A program made the translations under genes and the position numbers. Shown here one piece after another: positions 1 to 7,127 of a stretch of DNA of 10,051 nt. The stretch's first letter is position 1. Each line of letters opens with the position of its first letter. Source of the DNA: Oscillospiraceae bacterium (GTDB taxonomy: Bacteria > Bacillota > Clostridia > Oscillospirales > Oscillospiraceae); assembly GCA_016293265.1 (NCBI GenBank), contig JAEDEN010000059.1:1-10051 (forward strand), in the 5' to 3' direction. Below the pieces are notes generated by a model. It did no database searches and was not told the DNA's origin. It worked only from the letters and a program-made list of their open reading frames with translations.

Positions 1-146
1 AGGAGTTCCTGATGAACGAGGCCCGCTACAGCCGTCTGACCCGCGAGTTCCCCGACCGTGCTTCCGAGCTCTTCGAGCGCAACGAGAAGAACGCCATGGA
101 CCGCTATCAGCACCTGCTGAAGCTGAAGGCAATGTACGAGGGCTGA
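1..146 (+). CDS. nifJ: Pyruvate:ferredoxin (flavodoxin) oxidoreductase, C-terminal end (partial)
   Basis: Only the last 47 codons are in the window; the reading frame is open from base 3 to a TGA at 144-146. The peptide contains EFLMNEARYSRL, then a Glu/Arg-rich helix ending in RYQHLLKLKAMYEG. This is the typical tail of single-chain pyruvate:ferredoxin oxidoreductases, where a Y-S-x-L segment is followed by an A-x-x-LF-x-x-x-E helix and an RY motif. The enzyme oxidatively decarboxylates pyruvate to acetyl-CoA, CO2 and reduced ferredoxin in the cytoplasm, using thiamine diphosphate and iron-sulfur clusters, and it fits an anaerobic fermenter. None of the catalytic domains is visible, so the call rests on the tail alone. 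A related 2-oxoacid:acceptor oxidoreductase is the main alternative. A strong terminator follows 31 bases after the stop. Confidence 0.82.
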   Translation, partial: EFLMNEARYSRLTREFPDRASELFERNEKNAMDRYQHLLKLKAMYEG

Positions 147-177
147 GCGTAAAGCGAAAACCACAGCATACCATAAT

Positions 178-211
178 AAAAAGGCCGTGGGCGGAAGCCC
201 ACGGCCTTTTT
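178..211 (+). terminator. Intrinsic terminator of nifJ
   Basis: A perfect 10-bp GC-rich stem (183-192 with 197-206) closes a GGAA tetraloop. It is flanked by AAAAA on the left (178-182) and TTTTT on the right (207-211), so the stem can extend to 15 bp. The T run follows directly. The flanking A run means it could also terminate transcripts from the other strand. Confidence 0.93.
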
Positions 212-242
212 GCGTGATGTACCCTGCGCTGCAAGGTTTTTC

Positions 243-271
243 TTGCACTTTGCCGTATGGCGCCGTATGAT
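243..271 (+). promoter_or_regulatory. Probable promoter of the EamA transporter gene
   Basis: TTGCAC (243-248) and TATGAT (266-271) are separated by 17 bases. The -10 matches the sigma-A consensus at 5 of 6 positions; the -35 matches only TTG. Predicted initiation near 278 leaves a leader of about 24 bases before the ATG at 302. An octamer, GCCGTATG, occurs twice with a 10-bp period (252-259 and 262-269), and the second copy overlaps the -10. It could be a regulator site, or chance. Confidence 0.55.
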
Positions 272-301
272 GGGGAAAGCAGAAAAACAAGGGGGAAGGA
301 C

Positions 302-1240
302 ATGGAAAGCACCACCTTTTTGACGCGGCGGCGAAATGTTGTGCTGATGGCGATTTTATGCTGTATGCTCTGGGGCAGTGCCACGCCCTTTATTAAGATG
401 GGCTATCGGCTGTTTGCCATCAGCGGCGGGGACACTGCCAGCCTCATCTTGTTTGCAGGCGTTCGCTTCACGCTTTCCGGCGTGCTGGTGGTGGCCATGG
501 GCAGCATCCCCCAACATCATCTGCTGACGCCAAAAAGTTCTTCCTGGGGCATGATCCTCCGGCTGTGTTTGTTCCAGACCGTCATGCAGTACGTGTGCTA
601 CTATGTGGGTCTGGCCCACTCCACGGCGGTGAAGGCATCCATTGTCAACTCCACCGGCACCTTTTTGTGTATCCTGGTGGCAAGTCTCATCTTTCACCAG
701 GAGCCGCTGCGGCCCCGCAAGGTGGTGGGCTGCGCCATCGGCTTTGCCGGCGTGATTTTGGTGAACCTGACGCCCCGGGGCTTTGGCGGAGAGCTGAACT
801 TTCTGGGGGAGGGCTTTTTGCTGCTGGCGGCCCTGGCCTACGCCATCTCCTCCACACTTCTTAAGAACTACTCTGCGGCGGAAAGCCCTGTGGCCCTCAG
901 CGGCTACCAGTTTTTGCTGGGCGGGATGATTATGATTGTGGCGGGCCTGCTCACCGGCGGACAGCTCCACCCCCAGAGCTGGACGGCTTTTCCCGTACTG
1001 GGGTATCTGGCCTTCCTCTCCGCGGCGGCCTATTCCATCTGGGGACTGCTGCTGCAGCATAACCCTGTGTCGAGGGTGGCAATCTTCGGCTTTCTGAACC
1101 CCATCTGCGGTGTGGTGCTTTCGGCGGTGCTGCTGCGGGAGAGCCAGCACATCAGCTCCCTCCAGTGCATCGCGGCTCTGGCGCTGGTCAGCGGCGGCAT
1201 CTATATCATCAACCGGCCCGAAAGGGAAGAAGCGGCATGA
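302..1240 (+). CDS. EamA/DMT-superfamily transporter
   Basis: This is a 312-residue polytopic membrane protein with about ten hydrophobic segments in two EamA repeats, roughly residues 13-155 and 170-307. Family signs are LWGSATPFIK near residue 23, the repeat-1 end with ST-x-x-KASIVNST (about 107-118) and an acidic helix end near HQEPLR (132-137). Repeat 2 has a matching FGFLNPICGVVLSAVLLRE. DMT carriers move small metabolites such as amino acids or metabolite waste across the cytoplasmic membrane; the substrate cannot be read from sequence. The frame is open back to an ATG at 257, but that codon lies inside the likely promoter. The ATG at 302 follows GGGGGAAGGA and a short leader, so I chose it. 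The gene is monocistronic, between a promoter and a terminator, and convergent with the downstream operon. Confidence 0.9.
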   Translation: MESTTFLTRRRNVVLMAILCCMLWGSATPFIKMGYRLFAISGGDTASLILFAGVRFTLSGVLVVAMGSIPQHHLLTPKSSSWGMILRLCLFQTVMQYVCYYVGLAHSTAVKASIVNSTGTFLCILVASLIFHQEPLRPRKVVGCAIGFAGVILVNLTPRGFGGELNFLGEGFLLLAALAYAISSTLLKNYSAAESPVALSGYQFLLGGMIMIVAGLLTGGQLHPQSWTAFPVLGYLAFLSAAAYSIWGLLLQHNPVSRVAIFGFLNPICGVVLSAVLLRESQHISSLQCIAALALVSGGIYIINRPEREEAA

Positions 1241-1248
1241 AGCGTAAA

Positions 1249-1274
1249 AAAACCACCCCGAGAGGGGTGGTTTT
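1249..1274. terminator. Shared bidirectional terminator between convergent units
   Basis: A perfect stem pairs AAAACCACCCC (1249-1259) with GGGGTGGTTTT (1264-1274) around a GAGA loop. Read on the plus strand it ends the transporter gene 9 bases after its stop, with a short T tract interrupted by CC. Read on the minus strand the complement of the A run at 1246-1252 gives seven Us. It is therefore the stronger terminator for the five-gene minus-strand operon. Confidence 0.9.
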
Positions 1275-1291
1275 CCTTTGTTTATGATTGC

Positions 1292-2020
1292 TTATTTTCC
1301 GCAGCGTTCCTTCAAGGCCTGAGCGGTGACAGCGTAGCCCTGCTCGGTGTACGTGTTGCGGGGAAGCTGGGGAACGGCCTCGCCCCGCTTTTCGTAAATG
1401 GCGGTGATGACGGCATCCAACAGCCGGGGATTCTTTACCAGGATGGGGCCGGTGAGGTGGGAGCCGAGGACATTTTTGTACCGGAAGCCCTCCGCTCCTC
1501 CCTGGGCCTCATTGCCAAAGCCCATGGAGAGGGAGGTGAGCAGGGGCGTTTCCACACCGGAGATGGTGGAGCACTTGTTCATAAAGCCCACCACAGCCCC
1601 GCTGTACAGGTCTGTGGCGCCGTACACATCCCCCACGATGCGCTGCTTGCCTTGGGTGGAGGTGAAACTCCCCAGGCCGATGCCATCGCAGGCCTTACCG
1701 CCGGCGTCCACGATGCGGCTTCCCAGCAGCTCCATGGCGGTGCCGGCGAAGAGCATGGCGGTGCCGCTTCCGGCGGCGGCCTTGATGTCCGGGGCAAAGC
1801 GGGCAAAATCCGAAAGGGCGAATTTCTGCCGCTTCTCCGTGCCCGCGCCCATGAAGAGGAAGTCCGCGCCAGTCAGGTCCGCCGTCTGTCCGGGGTCCAC
1901 CCGGGTGACGGTGACGGTGTTGCCCATTTGCTCCAGCGCCCGCCGGAGGACGGAGACATTGGCATAGCTTCCGTAAAGGCTCATGAGGTCGGGATAGAAA
2001 TGAATGATCTTCAGCTCCAT
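1292..2020 (-). CDS. gatD: GatD-like class I glutamine amidotransferase subunit lacking the catalytic Cys and His
   Basis: This 242-aa protein has the GatD/CobB-CobQ amidotransferase fold by motif order: IIHFYPDLMSLYG-x-x-x-NV at 5-22, DFLFMGAG at 53-60, MLFAGTAMELLG at 89-100, MGFGNEAQGGAEGFRYKN (166-183) and LGSHLTGPILVKNP (185-198). In known GatD the nucleophile sits in a (I/V)CGG-x-QLLG motif and the catalytic His in YLHGP. Here those positions read G93 and T190, and a His appears two residues early (H188). The GGGQD loop is GAGTE. A glutaminase reaction by the usual mechanism is therefore not expected. In the canonical complex GatD releases ammonia from glutamine for MurT to amidate lipid II D-glutamate. 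The start follows AAAGGAGG at 7-base spacing, one base after the murT stop. Family assignment is firm; activity is uncertain. Confidence 0.83.
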   Translation of the reverse strand: MELKIIHFYPDLMSLYGSYANVSVLRRALEQMGNTVTVTRVDPGQTADLTGADFLFMGAGTEKRQKFALSDFARFAPDIKAAAGSGTAMLFAGTAMELLGSRIVDAGGKACDGIGLGSFTSTQGKQRIVGDVYGATDLYSGAVVGFMNKCSTISGVETPLLTSLSMGFGNEAQGGAEGFRYKNVLGSHLTGPILVKNPRLLDAVITAIYEKRGEAVPQLPRNTYTEQGYAVTAQALKERCGK

Positions 2021-2021
2021 G

Positions 2022-3350
2022 TTAACCCTCCTTTTCCACCAGTGCCAGCAGCTTGTCCCGGTCGGAGAAGCAGGTGACGACGTAGACGTCTTCGCTGCCC
2101 TCCGCCTTCAAGGCTTCGGCGGCAGCGGGGATCTCGGGGATGACGGTCCAATTTCCGCTGTCCATGCCGGTGAAGCTGAAGCGCTGGGCCAGGTCATTGC
2201 AGTAGCGGCCGGAGAGGATGACGCGCTTCACGTGGGGGACGTCCAGCAGGTCGAAGTCGATGTCCCAGAGCCAACTGGTTTCACTGGTGAAGTATTTGCG
2301 GCTCACGGCATCCACGATGACCAGAACGGAGCAGTCCTCCTTCGTGGAGGAAATGTAGCGCAGGTTCGTGTCGTAGGCGATGGAGTTTTCGTGCTTGGAG
2401 GTGAGGAGGGTCCCGTGATGGCCCCCCAGGCGGAAGGTTTGCATCCGGCCGTTTTTCAAGACGTAATTGTTGATGACGCTCTGGGCCGCTCCGCTCTCCA
2501 CGCCGCATTCCCGGCAGGCGGCATAGGCGGCCAGGATGTTGTATACATTATAAATACTGCGGAAGGCCAGATGGATGGTCACGCCGCCGTCGATGGTCAG
2601 GGTGCCGTTTTCCAGATCCAGAGCGGTGGCGGTGTAGTCCGTCTTTTGCTTGGCGTGGCCGCATTTGGCGCAGCGGTAGGCACCGATGTGGTTATAGTGG
2701 ACGTAGTCGTACTCCATGGTGCCGCCGCAGACGGGGCAGTTGGCGCCGTCGTGATAGACGCCGGTGGGGGCACTGGCGGAAATGGAGCACTTGTCCAGGC
2801 CGAACCACTTCACCTTTTTCTGCCCTCTGGCAAAGCAGGAGGAGAGGGGGTCGTCCGCGTTCAGGATCAACTCCGTCTCCGGGTGGATGGCGGGGAGAAT
2901 GGAATCGTAGACCCATTCGGGATGGCCGTTGCGGGTCAACTGGTCACGGTAGAGGTTGGTGATGACGAACTCCGTGGGGTGGAAGAATTTGAAGCTGTGG
3001 GCGGCGTAGCGCTCGTCGGACTCGATGAGCAGCACGTCGGCCTTCACCCTTCCGCCCAGGGTGGCATTGGTGAGGACCAGGGTGGTGACGCCCTCGATCT
3101 GGTTGGAGCCCTCTTCATTGTACACCACCCGCTTGCCGCTGCTGCGGAGGATGGCGGCGATCATCTCCACCGTGGAGGTCTTGCCGTTGGAGCCGGTGAC
3201 GGCGATGATGTGGGGAGGCAGTTCCACCCGGCGCAAAATGTCCGGGCAGATCTTCAGGGCGTACTTGCCGGGCAGGGAGCTGCCCTTGCCCACCAGCTTA
3301 CCCACGAACCGCAGCAGCTTACAGACCAAAATGGCAAGGAATTTGCGCAT
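2022..3350 (-). CDS. murT: MurT-like Mur ligase family protein (lipid II isoglutaminyl synthase-type, divergent subtype)
   Basis: A 442-aa cytoplasmic ATP-dependent ligase. It has a hydrophobic/basic N-terminus (MRKFLAILVCKLLRFVGKL), a Mur-ligase P-loop TGSNGKTST (52-60), the LLIESDER acid segment (107-114), TNLYRDQLTRNGH (131-143) and LNADDP (163-168). A Cys4 zinc ribbon inserted in the middle domain (C205, C208, C227, C230) is the MurT hallmark. The C-terminal half is DUF1727-like and contains SETSWLWDIDF (356-366). Canonical MurT amidates the alpha-carboxyl of D-Glu in lipid II using ammonia supplied by GatD. Here the C-terminal segment reads LTSKHENSIAYD (315-326) rather than the NPAGFN-like motif I expect, and the D-x-SW aspartate is E357. 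It abuts the cyclase gene as TAAATG and lies one base from gatD, which supports a complex. It may be a clostridial subtype acting on lipid II or another muramyl substrate. Confidence 0.87.
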   Translation of the reverse strand: MRKFLAILVCKLLRFVGKLVGKGSSLPGKYALKICPDILRRVELPPHIIAVTGSNGKTSTVEMIAAILRSSGKRVVYNEEGSNQIEGVTTLVLTNATLGGRVKADVLLIESDERYAAHSFKFFHPTEFVITNLYRDQLTRNGHPEWVYDSILPAIHPETELILNADDPLSSCFARGQKKVKWFGLDKCSISASAPTGVYHDGANCPVCGGTMEYDYVHYNHIGAYRCAKCGHAKQKTDYTATALDLENGTLTIDGGVTIHLAFRSIYNVYNILAAYAACRECGVESGAAQSVINNYVLKNGRMQTFRLGGHHGTLLTSKHENSIAYDTNLRYISSTKEDCSVLVIVDAVSRKYFTSETSWLWDIDFDLLDVPHVKRVILSGRYCNDLAQRFSFTGMDSGNWTVIPEIPAAAEALKAEGSEDVYVVTCFSDRDKLLALVEKEG

Positions 3351-4007
3351 TTAATCCATCTCCTTTTCCGGAAAATCACGAATTTCAGCCACGGCGCGAA
3401 TGGGGGCGCCGTCGGAATTGCGGTATTTCAGAGGTAGGGCGAAAAGCTGCAGATCACTGCGGCCAACCACCTTTTTCAGGCACATACACTCCATGACCAC
3501 AAGGCCGCCCTCCATCAGCACCTTGTGGGTGGAGAAGGCAACGCTGCCCATGCCGTCCACGCTGATGGCGTCGGTGCCAACGCCCTTGAGGCCGCAGGAA
3601 ACCAGGTATTTGGCAGCCTCCGGGTCGGGGCAGGCAAAGCCGCTCTCGCAGAAGGAGGGGTCCGGCCACCGCTTCTCCCAGCCGGTATAGAACAAAACGA
3701 AGTCCACGGAGCGGAGCAGGCCGTTTTGCTCCTTCAAATACGCCGCGGTGATGGTGTCCCGGTCGCTGACATCCAGCACCACCGCCCGGCCGCAGAACTG
3801 GGAGACGGGCAGCTCATCCAGAGTGGAGCCGTGGCTGAGCATATGGTAGGGGGCGTCCATGTGGGTACCGGTGTGGGAGACCATACCGAGCTGCGTCTCC
3901 CGGTAGCCGTCGGCGTCCAGGGTGGAAGCCTTGGAGAAAGCGGGGGAGGAGGTGCCGGGATAGACGGGCATATCTGGGGAAATGGTGTGGGTCAGGTCAA
4001 GAATCAT
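3351..4007 (-). CDS. Cyclase-family (kynurenine formamidase-like) metal-dependent hydrolase
   Basis: This 218-aa protein matches the PF04199 cyclase/KynB fold: N-terminal DLTHTISPDMPVYPG (4-18), then the metal-binding signature HTGTHMDAPYH with H45, H49, D51 and H55. Later come DFVLFYTGW (about 101-109) and a GVGTDAISVDG stretch typical of the family. Members hydrolyse amides, esters or cyclic substrates with zinc or manganese; KynB deformylates N-formylkynurenine. No tryptophan-degradation genes are nearby, so the substrate is unknown. The ATG overlaps the mnmG stop as ATGA (4 bases), and the stop abuts murT with no gap. Translation is thus coupled on both sides, which hints at co-regulation with the cell-wall pair rather than a catabolic role. 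An AAAGGAG lies about 11 bases upstream. No signal peptide is visible. Confidence 0.86.
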   Translation of the reverse strand: MILDLTHTISPDMPVYPGTSSPAFSKASTLDADGYRETQLGMVSHTGTHMDAPYHMLSHGSTLDELPVSQFCGRAVVLDVSDRDTITAAYLKEQNGLLRSVDFVLFYTGWEKRWPDPSFCESGFACPDPEAAKYLVSCGLKGVGTDAISVDGMGSVAFSTHKVLMEGGLVVMECMCLKKVVGRSDLQLFALPLKYRNSDGAPIRAVAEIRDFPEKEMD

Positions 4008-5893
4008 TGGGGCAGTCGCTCCTTTGTATGGTTTTCGAGGTAGATCATCAGCGCCGCGATGTCGGCGGGGGACACGCCGGAGATGCGCCCGGCCTGGCCC
4101 AGGTCCATGGGGCGCACGGCGGAGAGCTTCTCCCGGGCTTCCAGCCGCAGGCCCTGGATTTTGCTGTAATCCATATCGGGGGGCAGGCGGTGGGACTCCA
4201 TCCGCCGCAGCTCCGCCACCTGCTTTTGTTGGCGCTGGATGTAGCCTTCGTACTTCACGGAGATCTCCACCTGCTCCACAATGCCGGCGGAAAGGGCCGG
4301 CCGGCCGGGATCGAAGGGGGCCAGGTCTCCGTAGTGGAGCTGGGGACGGCGGAGAAGACTGATGAGTGGGCAGCCGTCGGGGGCGTCGGAGGTGCCCTTT
4401 TCCGCCAGCATGGCGGAGAGGGCGGGAGAGGGGGCGGCGCCGGTGTGGGTAAGGCGGGAGATCTCCTTTTCCACGGCGGCGTACTTTTCCTCCACGGCCC
4501 GTAGGCGCTCACCGCTCACAAGGCCGATCTCATAGCCCCGGCGGGTAAGCCGCCGGTCGGCATTGTCCTGCCGGAGGATCAGGCGGTATTCGCTGCGGGA
4601 GGTCATGATGCGGTAGGGCTCGTTGGTGCCCTTGGTAACCAGGTCGTCGATAAGGGTGCCGATATAGGATTCCGCCCGGGAGAGGATGAAATCCCCCTGG
4701 CCGCGCAGCTTCCTGGCGGCGTTGACCCCGGCGACAAAGCCCTGGACGGCGGCCTCCTCATAGCCGGAGGAGCCGTTGAACTGTCCCGCGCCGTAAAGGC
4801 CGGGGATGGACTTGACCTCCAGGGTGGGCTTCAGAGCCAGGGGGTCGATGCAGTCGTATTCAATGGCATAGGCGGGCCGGGTCATGACGGCCCGGCGGAG
4901 GCCCGGAATGCTGTGGAGCATCTCCACCTGGACCTCTTCGGGAAGGGAGGAGGAGAAGCCCTGGATATAAAGCTCCTCGGTGTTTTTTCCCATGGGTTCC
5001 ACGAAGAGCTGGTGGCGGAGCTTGTCCGGGAAGCGGACGATCTTCGTCTCAAAGGAGGGGCAGTACCGGGGCCCCACGCCTGTGATGGAGCCGGAGTACA
5101 TGGGGGCCCGGTGGAGGTTCTCCTCCACGATGCGCTTTGTCTCCTCCGTGGTCCAGGTCAGGTAGCAGACGGCCCGGTTTTCCGGAGCGGTTTGGGTGGC
5201 ATAGGAGAAGGGGACGGGCAGCTCATCGCCGTACTGGACCTCCATCTCCTCAAAATCCACACTTCGGGCATTGACCCGGGGAGGCGTTCCGGTCTTGAAG
5301 CGGCGCAGGGGCAGGCCCAGGGCCAGGAGGGAACCGGTGAGACGCCTGGAGGCGTGCATCCCGTCGGGGCCGGATTCCTCCACGCACTCGCCGATGATGG
5401 TGCGGCCGGAAAGATAGGTGCCGGTGGCAAGGATGGCGGCCTTCACCCGGAACACCGCCCCCGTGGAGAGCACCACGGCGCCGACCCGGCCGTTTTCCAG
5501 GCGGATCTCTGTCACTTCCCCCTGGCGGACGGTCAGGTGCTCCTGGCGCTCCAGGGTCAGCTTCATCCGCTCCTGATAGGCCCGGCGGTCCGCCTGGGCC
5601 CGGAGGCTCCATACGGCGGGGCCCTTGCCCCGGTTCAAAAGGCGGTATTGGATGCAGCAATCGTCTGCCGCCCTGGCCATCTCGCCGCCCAGGGCGTCCA
5701 GCTCCCGCACCAGATGGCCCTTCCCGGTGCCGCCGATGGCGGGGTTGCAGGGCATATTGCCCACGGCATCCATGTTGATGGTGAAGATGATCGTCTCAAG
5801 GCCCAGACGGGCGGCGGCCAGGGCCGCCTCGATGCCTGCGTGGCCGGCTCCCACCACGGCGATATCAAATTGTCCGGCGTTGAATTCCGTCAT
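4004..5893 (-). CDS. mnmG: tRNA uridine-5-carboxymethylaminomethyl modification enzyme MnmG (GidA)
   Basis: A full-length 629-aa FAD protein. Visible landmarks are the Rossmann motif VVGAGHAGIEAALAAARLG near the N-terminus, the signature MPCNPAIGGTGKGHLVRELDALGG, then YRLLNRGKGPAVWSLRAQ, and later GLYGAGQFNGSSGYEEAAVQG. The C-terminal tRNA/MnmE-binding part has TSRSEYRLILRQDNADRRLT and ends DYSKIQGL...RPMDLGQAGRISGVSPADIAALMIYLE. With MnmE it installs the carboxymethylaminomethyl group on wobble U34 of several tRNAs. Unlike the common Firmicutes mnmE-mnmG-rsmG order near the origin, neither partner gene is here. mnmG sits second in the operon, 9 bases after the metallophosphoesterase gene, with TGAGGAAG as its ribosome site overlapping that gene's stop. 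The assignment is secure. Confidence 0.98.
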   Translation of the reverse strand: MTEFNAGQFDIAVVGAGHAGIEAALAAARLGLETIIFTINMDAVGNMPCNPAIGGTGKGHLVRELDALGGEMARAADDCCIQYRLLNRGKGPAVWSLRAQADRRAYQERMKLTLERQEHLTVRQGEVTEIRLENGRVGAVVLSTGAVFRVKAAILATGTYLSGRTIIGECVEESGPDGMHASRRLTGSLLALGLPLRRFKTGTPPRVNARSVDFEEMEVQYGDELPVPFSYATQTAPENRAVCYLTWTTEETKRIVEENLHRAPMYSGSITGVGPRYCPSFETKIVRFPDKLRHQLFVEPMGKNTEELYIQGFSSSLPEEVQVEMLHSIPGLRRAVMTRPAYAIEYDCIDPLALKPTLEVKSIPGLYGAGQFNGSSGYEEAAVQGFVAGVNAARKLRGQGDFILSRAESYIGTLIDDLVTKGTNEPYRIMTSRSEYRLILRQDNADRRLTRRGYEIGLVSGERLRAVEEKYAAVEKEISRLTHTGAAPSPALSAMLAEKGTSDAPDGCPLISLLRRPQLHYGDLAPFDPGRPALSAGIVEQVEISVKYEGYIQRQQKQVAELRRMESHRLPPDMDYSKIQGLRLEAREKLSAVRPMDLGQAGRISGVSPADIAALMIYLENHTKERLPQ

Positions 5894-5902
5894 AATGCTT
5901 CC

Positions 5903-6769
5903 TCAATCCTGTTGTGTTTGGTGCAGGGTCAAAATAGCGATCTCGGGGCGGTTGAAAAGGCGGAAGCTCCGCCCGGAGTTGCCCAGGCCCCGCGTCACAA
6001 AGAGGGTGGAGCCATGCTCCCGGTAAAATCCCGCCATGTAGGAGGGAAAGAGCTTGAAATCATTTCCGATCAGGCCGTCAGTGCCCGGAAAACGCCACAA
6101 TCCGCCGTGGCCGTGGCCGGAGAGGACCAGGTCGGCCCCCAGGAGTCTGTACTCCCCTTTGAAGCGGTTGTTCCGGTGGGCCAGCAGCAGCCAGAAGGGG
6201 TCGCCCTCGTTGGCGTAGAGCTCAGCGGCCAGCTCCTGGGGGGTCTTCTGGTCGGCGTAGCCGTTGGGGTCGTCGATGCCCGCCAGAATGATGGAGCCGC
6301 CGTTTCTCTCCAGGGTCACGTACCGGTTGGAAAGGACGGTGACGCCGTTTTCCGACAGGGCTTTTTTCAGCTCCGGCACGCCGCCATTGGCCCACTCATG
6401 GTTGCCTGTGACGTAATAGGTGGGGGCGATGGCGCTGAGGGCGGATGCAACCTCCCCGGCGTAGCCTGGCTGGTGGCCCCGGAAGCGGTCTTCCAGATCC
6501 CCCAGGTAGAAAATATACTCCGGTTCCTCTGCCGCCACGGCGTCAAAAAGAGCCTGGTTCCCCTCCCCGAAGGAGGCACCGTGGAGGTCGCTCAAAACAG
6601 CGATGCGGCAGCCCTCGAAGCCTGCCGGAAGGTCTGTGAAGGATGGGTCGAAGTGGGTCACCTGCAGTGCCCGGTTCTCCCAGCGGAGATAGGCCGCCGA
6701 GAGAAGGAGTGCCGCGATGAGGGCCAGGGCAAGGCGTTTTCCCCGGCGGGGATGGACTTTTCGGGACAT
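5903..6769 (-). CDS. Membrane-anchored calcineurin-like metallophosphoesterase (YkuE/YaeI type)
   Basis: A 288-aa protein with a basic N-terminus followed by one hydrophobic helix (about residues 12-28), and a phosphoesterase domain expected outside the membrane. All metal-binding motifs are present in order: SDLHG (D61, H63), GDLED (D91), GNHE (N123, H124), LLAHRN (H198) and SGHGHGG (H219, H221). This fits the YkuE/YaeI/LpxG-like branch that cleaves phosphodiesters or pyrophosphates of lipids or envelope precursors with two divalent metals. The true substrate is unknown. The ATG at 6769 follows GAGGAGGAAAG at about 9-base spacing and is the first gene of the operon, with an extended -10 promoter about 50 bases upstream. 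Gram-positive homologues are often annotated only as metallophosphoesterase. Confidence 0.9.
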   Translation of the reverse strand: MSRKVHPRRGKRLALALIAALLLSAAYLRWENRALQVTHFDPSFTDLPAGFEGCRIAVLSDLHGASFGEGNQALFDAVAAEEPEYIFYLGDLEDRFRGHQPGYAGEVASALSAIAPTYYVTGNHEWANGGVPELKKALSENGVTVLSNRYVTLERNGGSIILAGIDDPNGYADQKTPQELAAELYANEGDPFWLLLAHRNNRFKGEYRLLGADLVLSGHGHGGLWRFPGTDGLIGNDFKLFPSYMAGFYREHGSTLFVTRGLGNSGRSFRLFNRPEIAILTLHQTQQD

Positions 6770-6820
6770 GGCGGCTGCTTTCCTCCTCGCCGTGAAATCA
6801 TACCTGCTATAATGACGTAT

Positions 6821-6831
6821 ATTATATCATA
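6821..6831 (-). promoter_or_regulatory. Extended -10 promoter for the minus-strand operon
   Basis: Read on the minus strand the sequence is TATGATATAAT: a perfect TATAAT preceded by TGn. No good -35 exists 16-18 bases upstream (CGCCAT), which is common for extended -10 promoters. Predicted initiation near 6814 leaves a leader of about 45 bases before the metallophosphoesterase ATG. The area also holds an imperfect inverted repeat, CTGCTATAATG against ATATCATAGTAG (8 of 11 positions), which could be an operator. Confidence 0.55.
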
Positions 6832-6983
6832 GTAGCATGGAGCATGGCGAGAGAAAAAATACACAAAGAACAGCCTTTGAAAACAATCTTTCCCCATCGT
6901 CCCAACGAAAGAATGACAGAAAATCAGCGTCAGGATGCACAAAAATTAATGAATAGGTTTAGAAAAACTGTCAAAAATACGGC

Positions 6984-7012
6984 TTGCGGCAGGAGGGGCG
7001 GCGTGATATATT
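6984..7012 (+). promoter_or_regulatory. Promoter of the 26-aa mini-gene
   Basis: TTGCGG (6984-6989) and TATATT (7007-7012) are separated by exactly 17 bases. The -10 matches consensus at 5 of 6. The A-rich stretch just upstream (6961-6980) resembles an UP element. Predicted initiation near 7019 gives a leader of about 24 bases, with the ribosome binding site AAAGGAGG at 7029-7036. Confidence 0.6.
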
Positions 7013-7042
7013 AAAACCGAAACATGGGAAAGGAGGACATGA

Positions 7043-7123
7043 ATGGAACTGAACAGCAAGCGCCTGGCTGACGTGGACGATCTGATCTTTGCAGATGACG
7101 TCTGGAGCTGCAGCCAGCGGTAA
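7043..7123 (+). CDS. 26-residue small protein or leader peptide
   Basis: The ORF encodes MELNSKRLADVDDLIFADDVWSCSQR followed by TAA. I do not recognise it. Support comes from its setting. A promoter lies 31-59 bases upstream of the ATG, a near-perfect AAAGGAGG sits 6 bases before the start, and a hairpin terminator begins 4 bases after the stop. The predicted transcript of about 130 nt therefore holds little else. The peptide is acidic in the middle (DVDD, ADD) with a single Trp and a single Cys close together near the end (VWSCS). It has no signal sequence or membrane segment. A competing ATG at 7039 gives only 10 codons. It may be a free-standing small protein, a precursor peptide, or an attenuator leader. 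No modifying enzyme gene is next to it. Confidence 0.5.
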   Translation: MELNSKRLADVDDLIFADDVWSCSQR

Positions 7124-7127
7124 GTGA

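Noticed and set aside
257..301. A 15-codon N-terminal extension of the EamA transporter starting at ATG 257
   Set aside because: That ATG lies within the predicted promoter spacer and has no ribosome site. The ATG at 302 has GGGGGAAGGA and a suitable leader.
6834..6847. Tandem AGCATGG duplication
   Set aside because: Two 7-base copies only, with no partner structure; likely chance or replication slippage.
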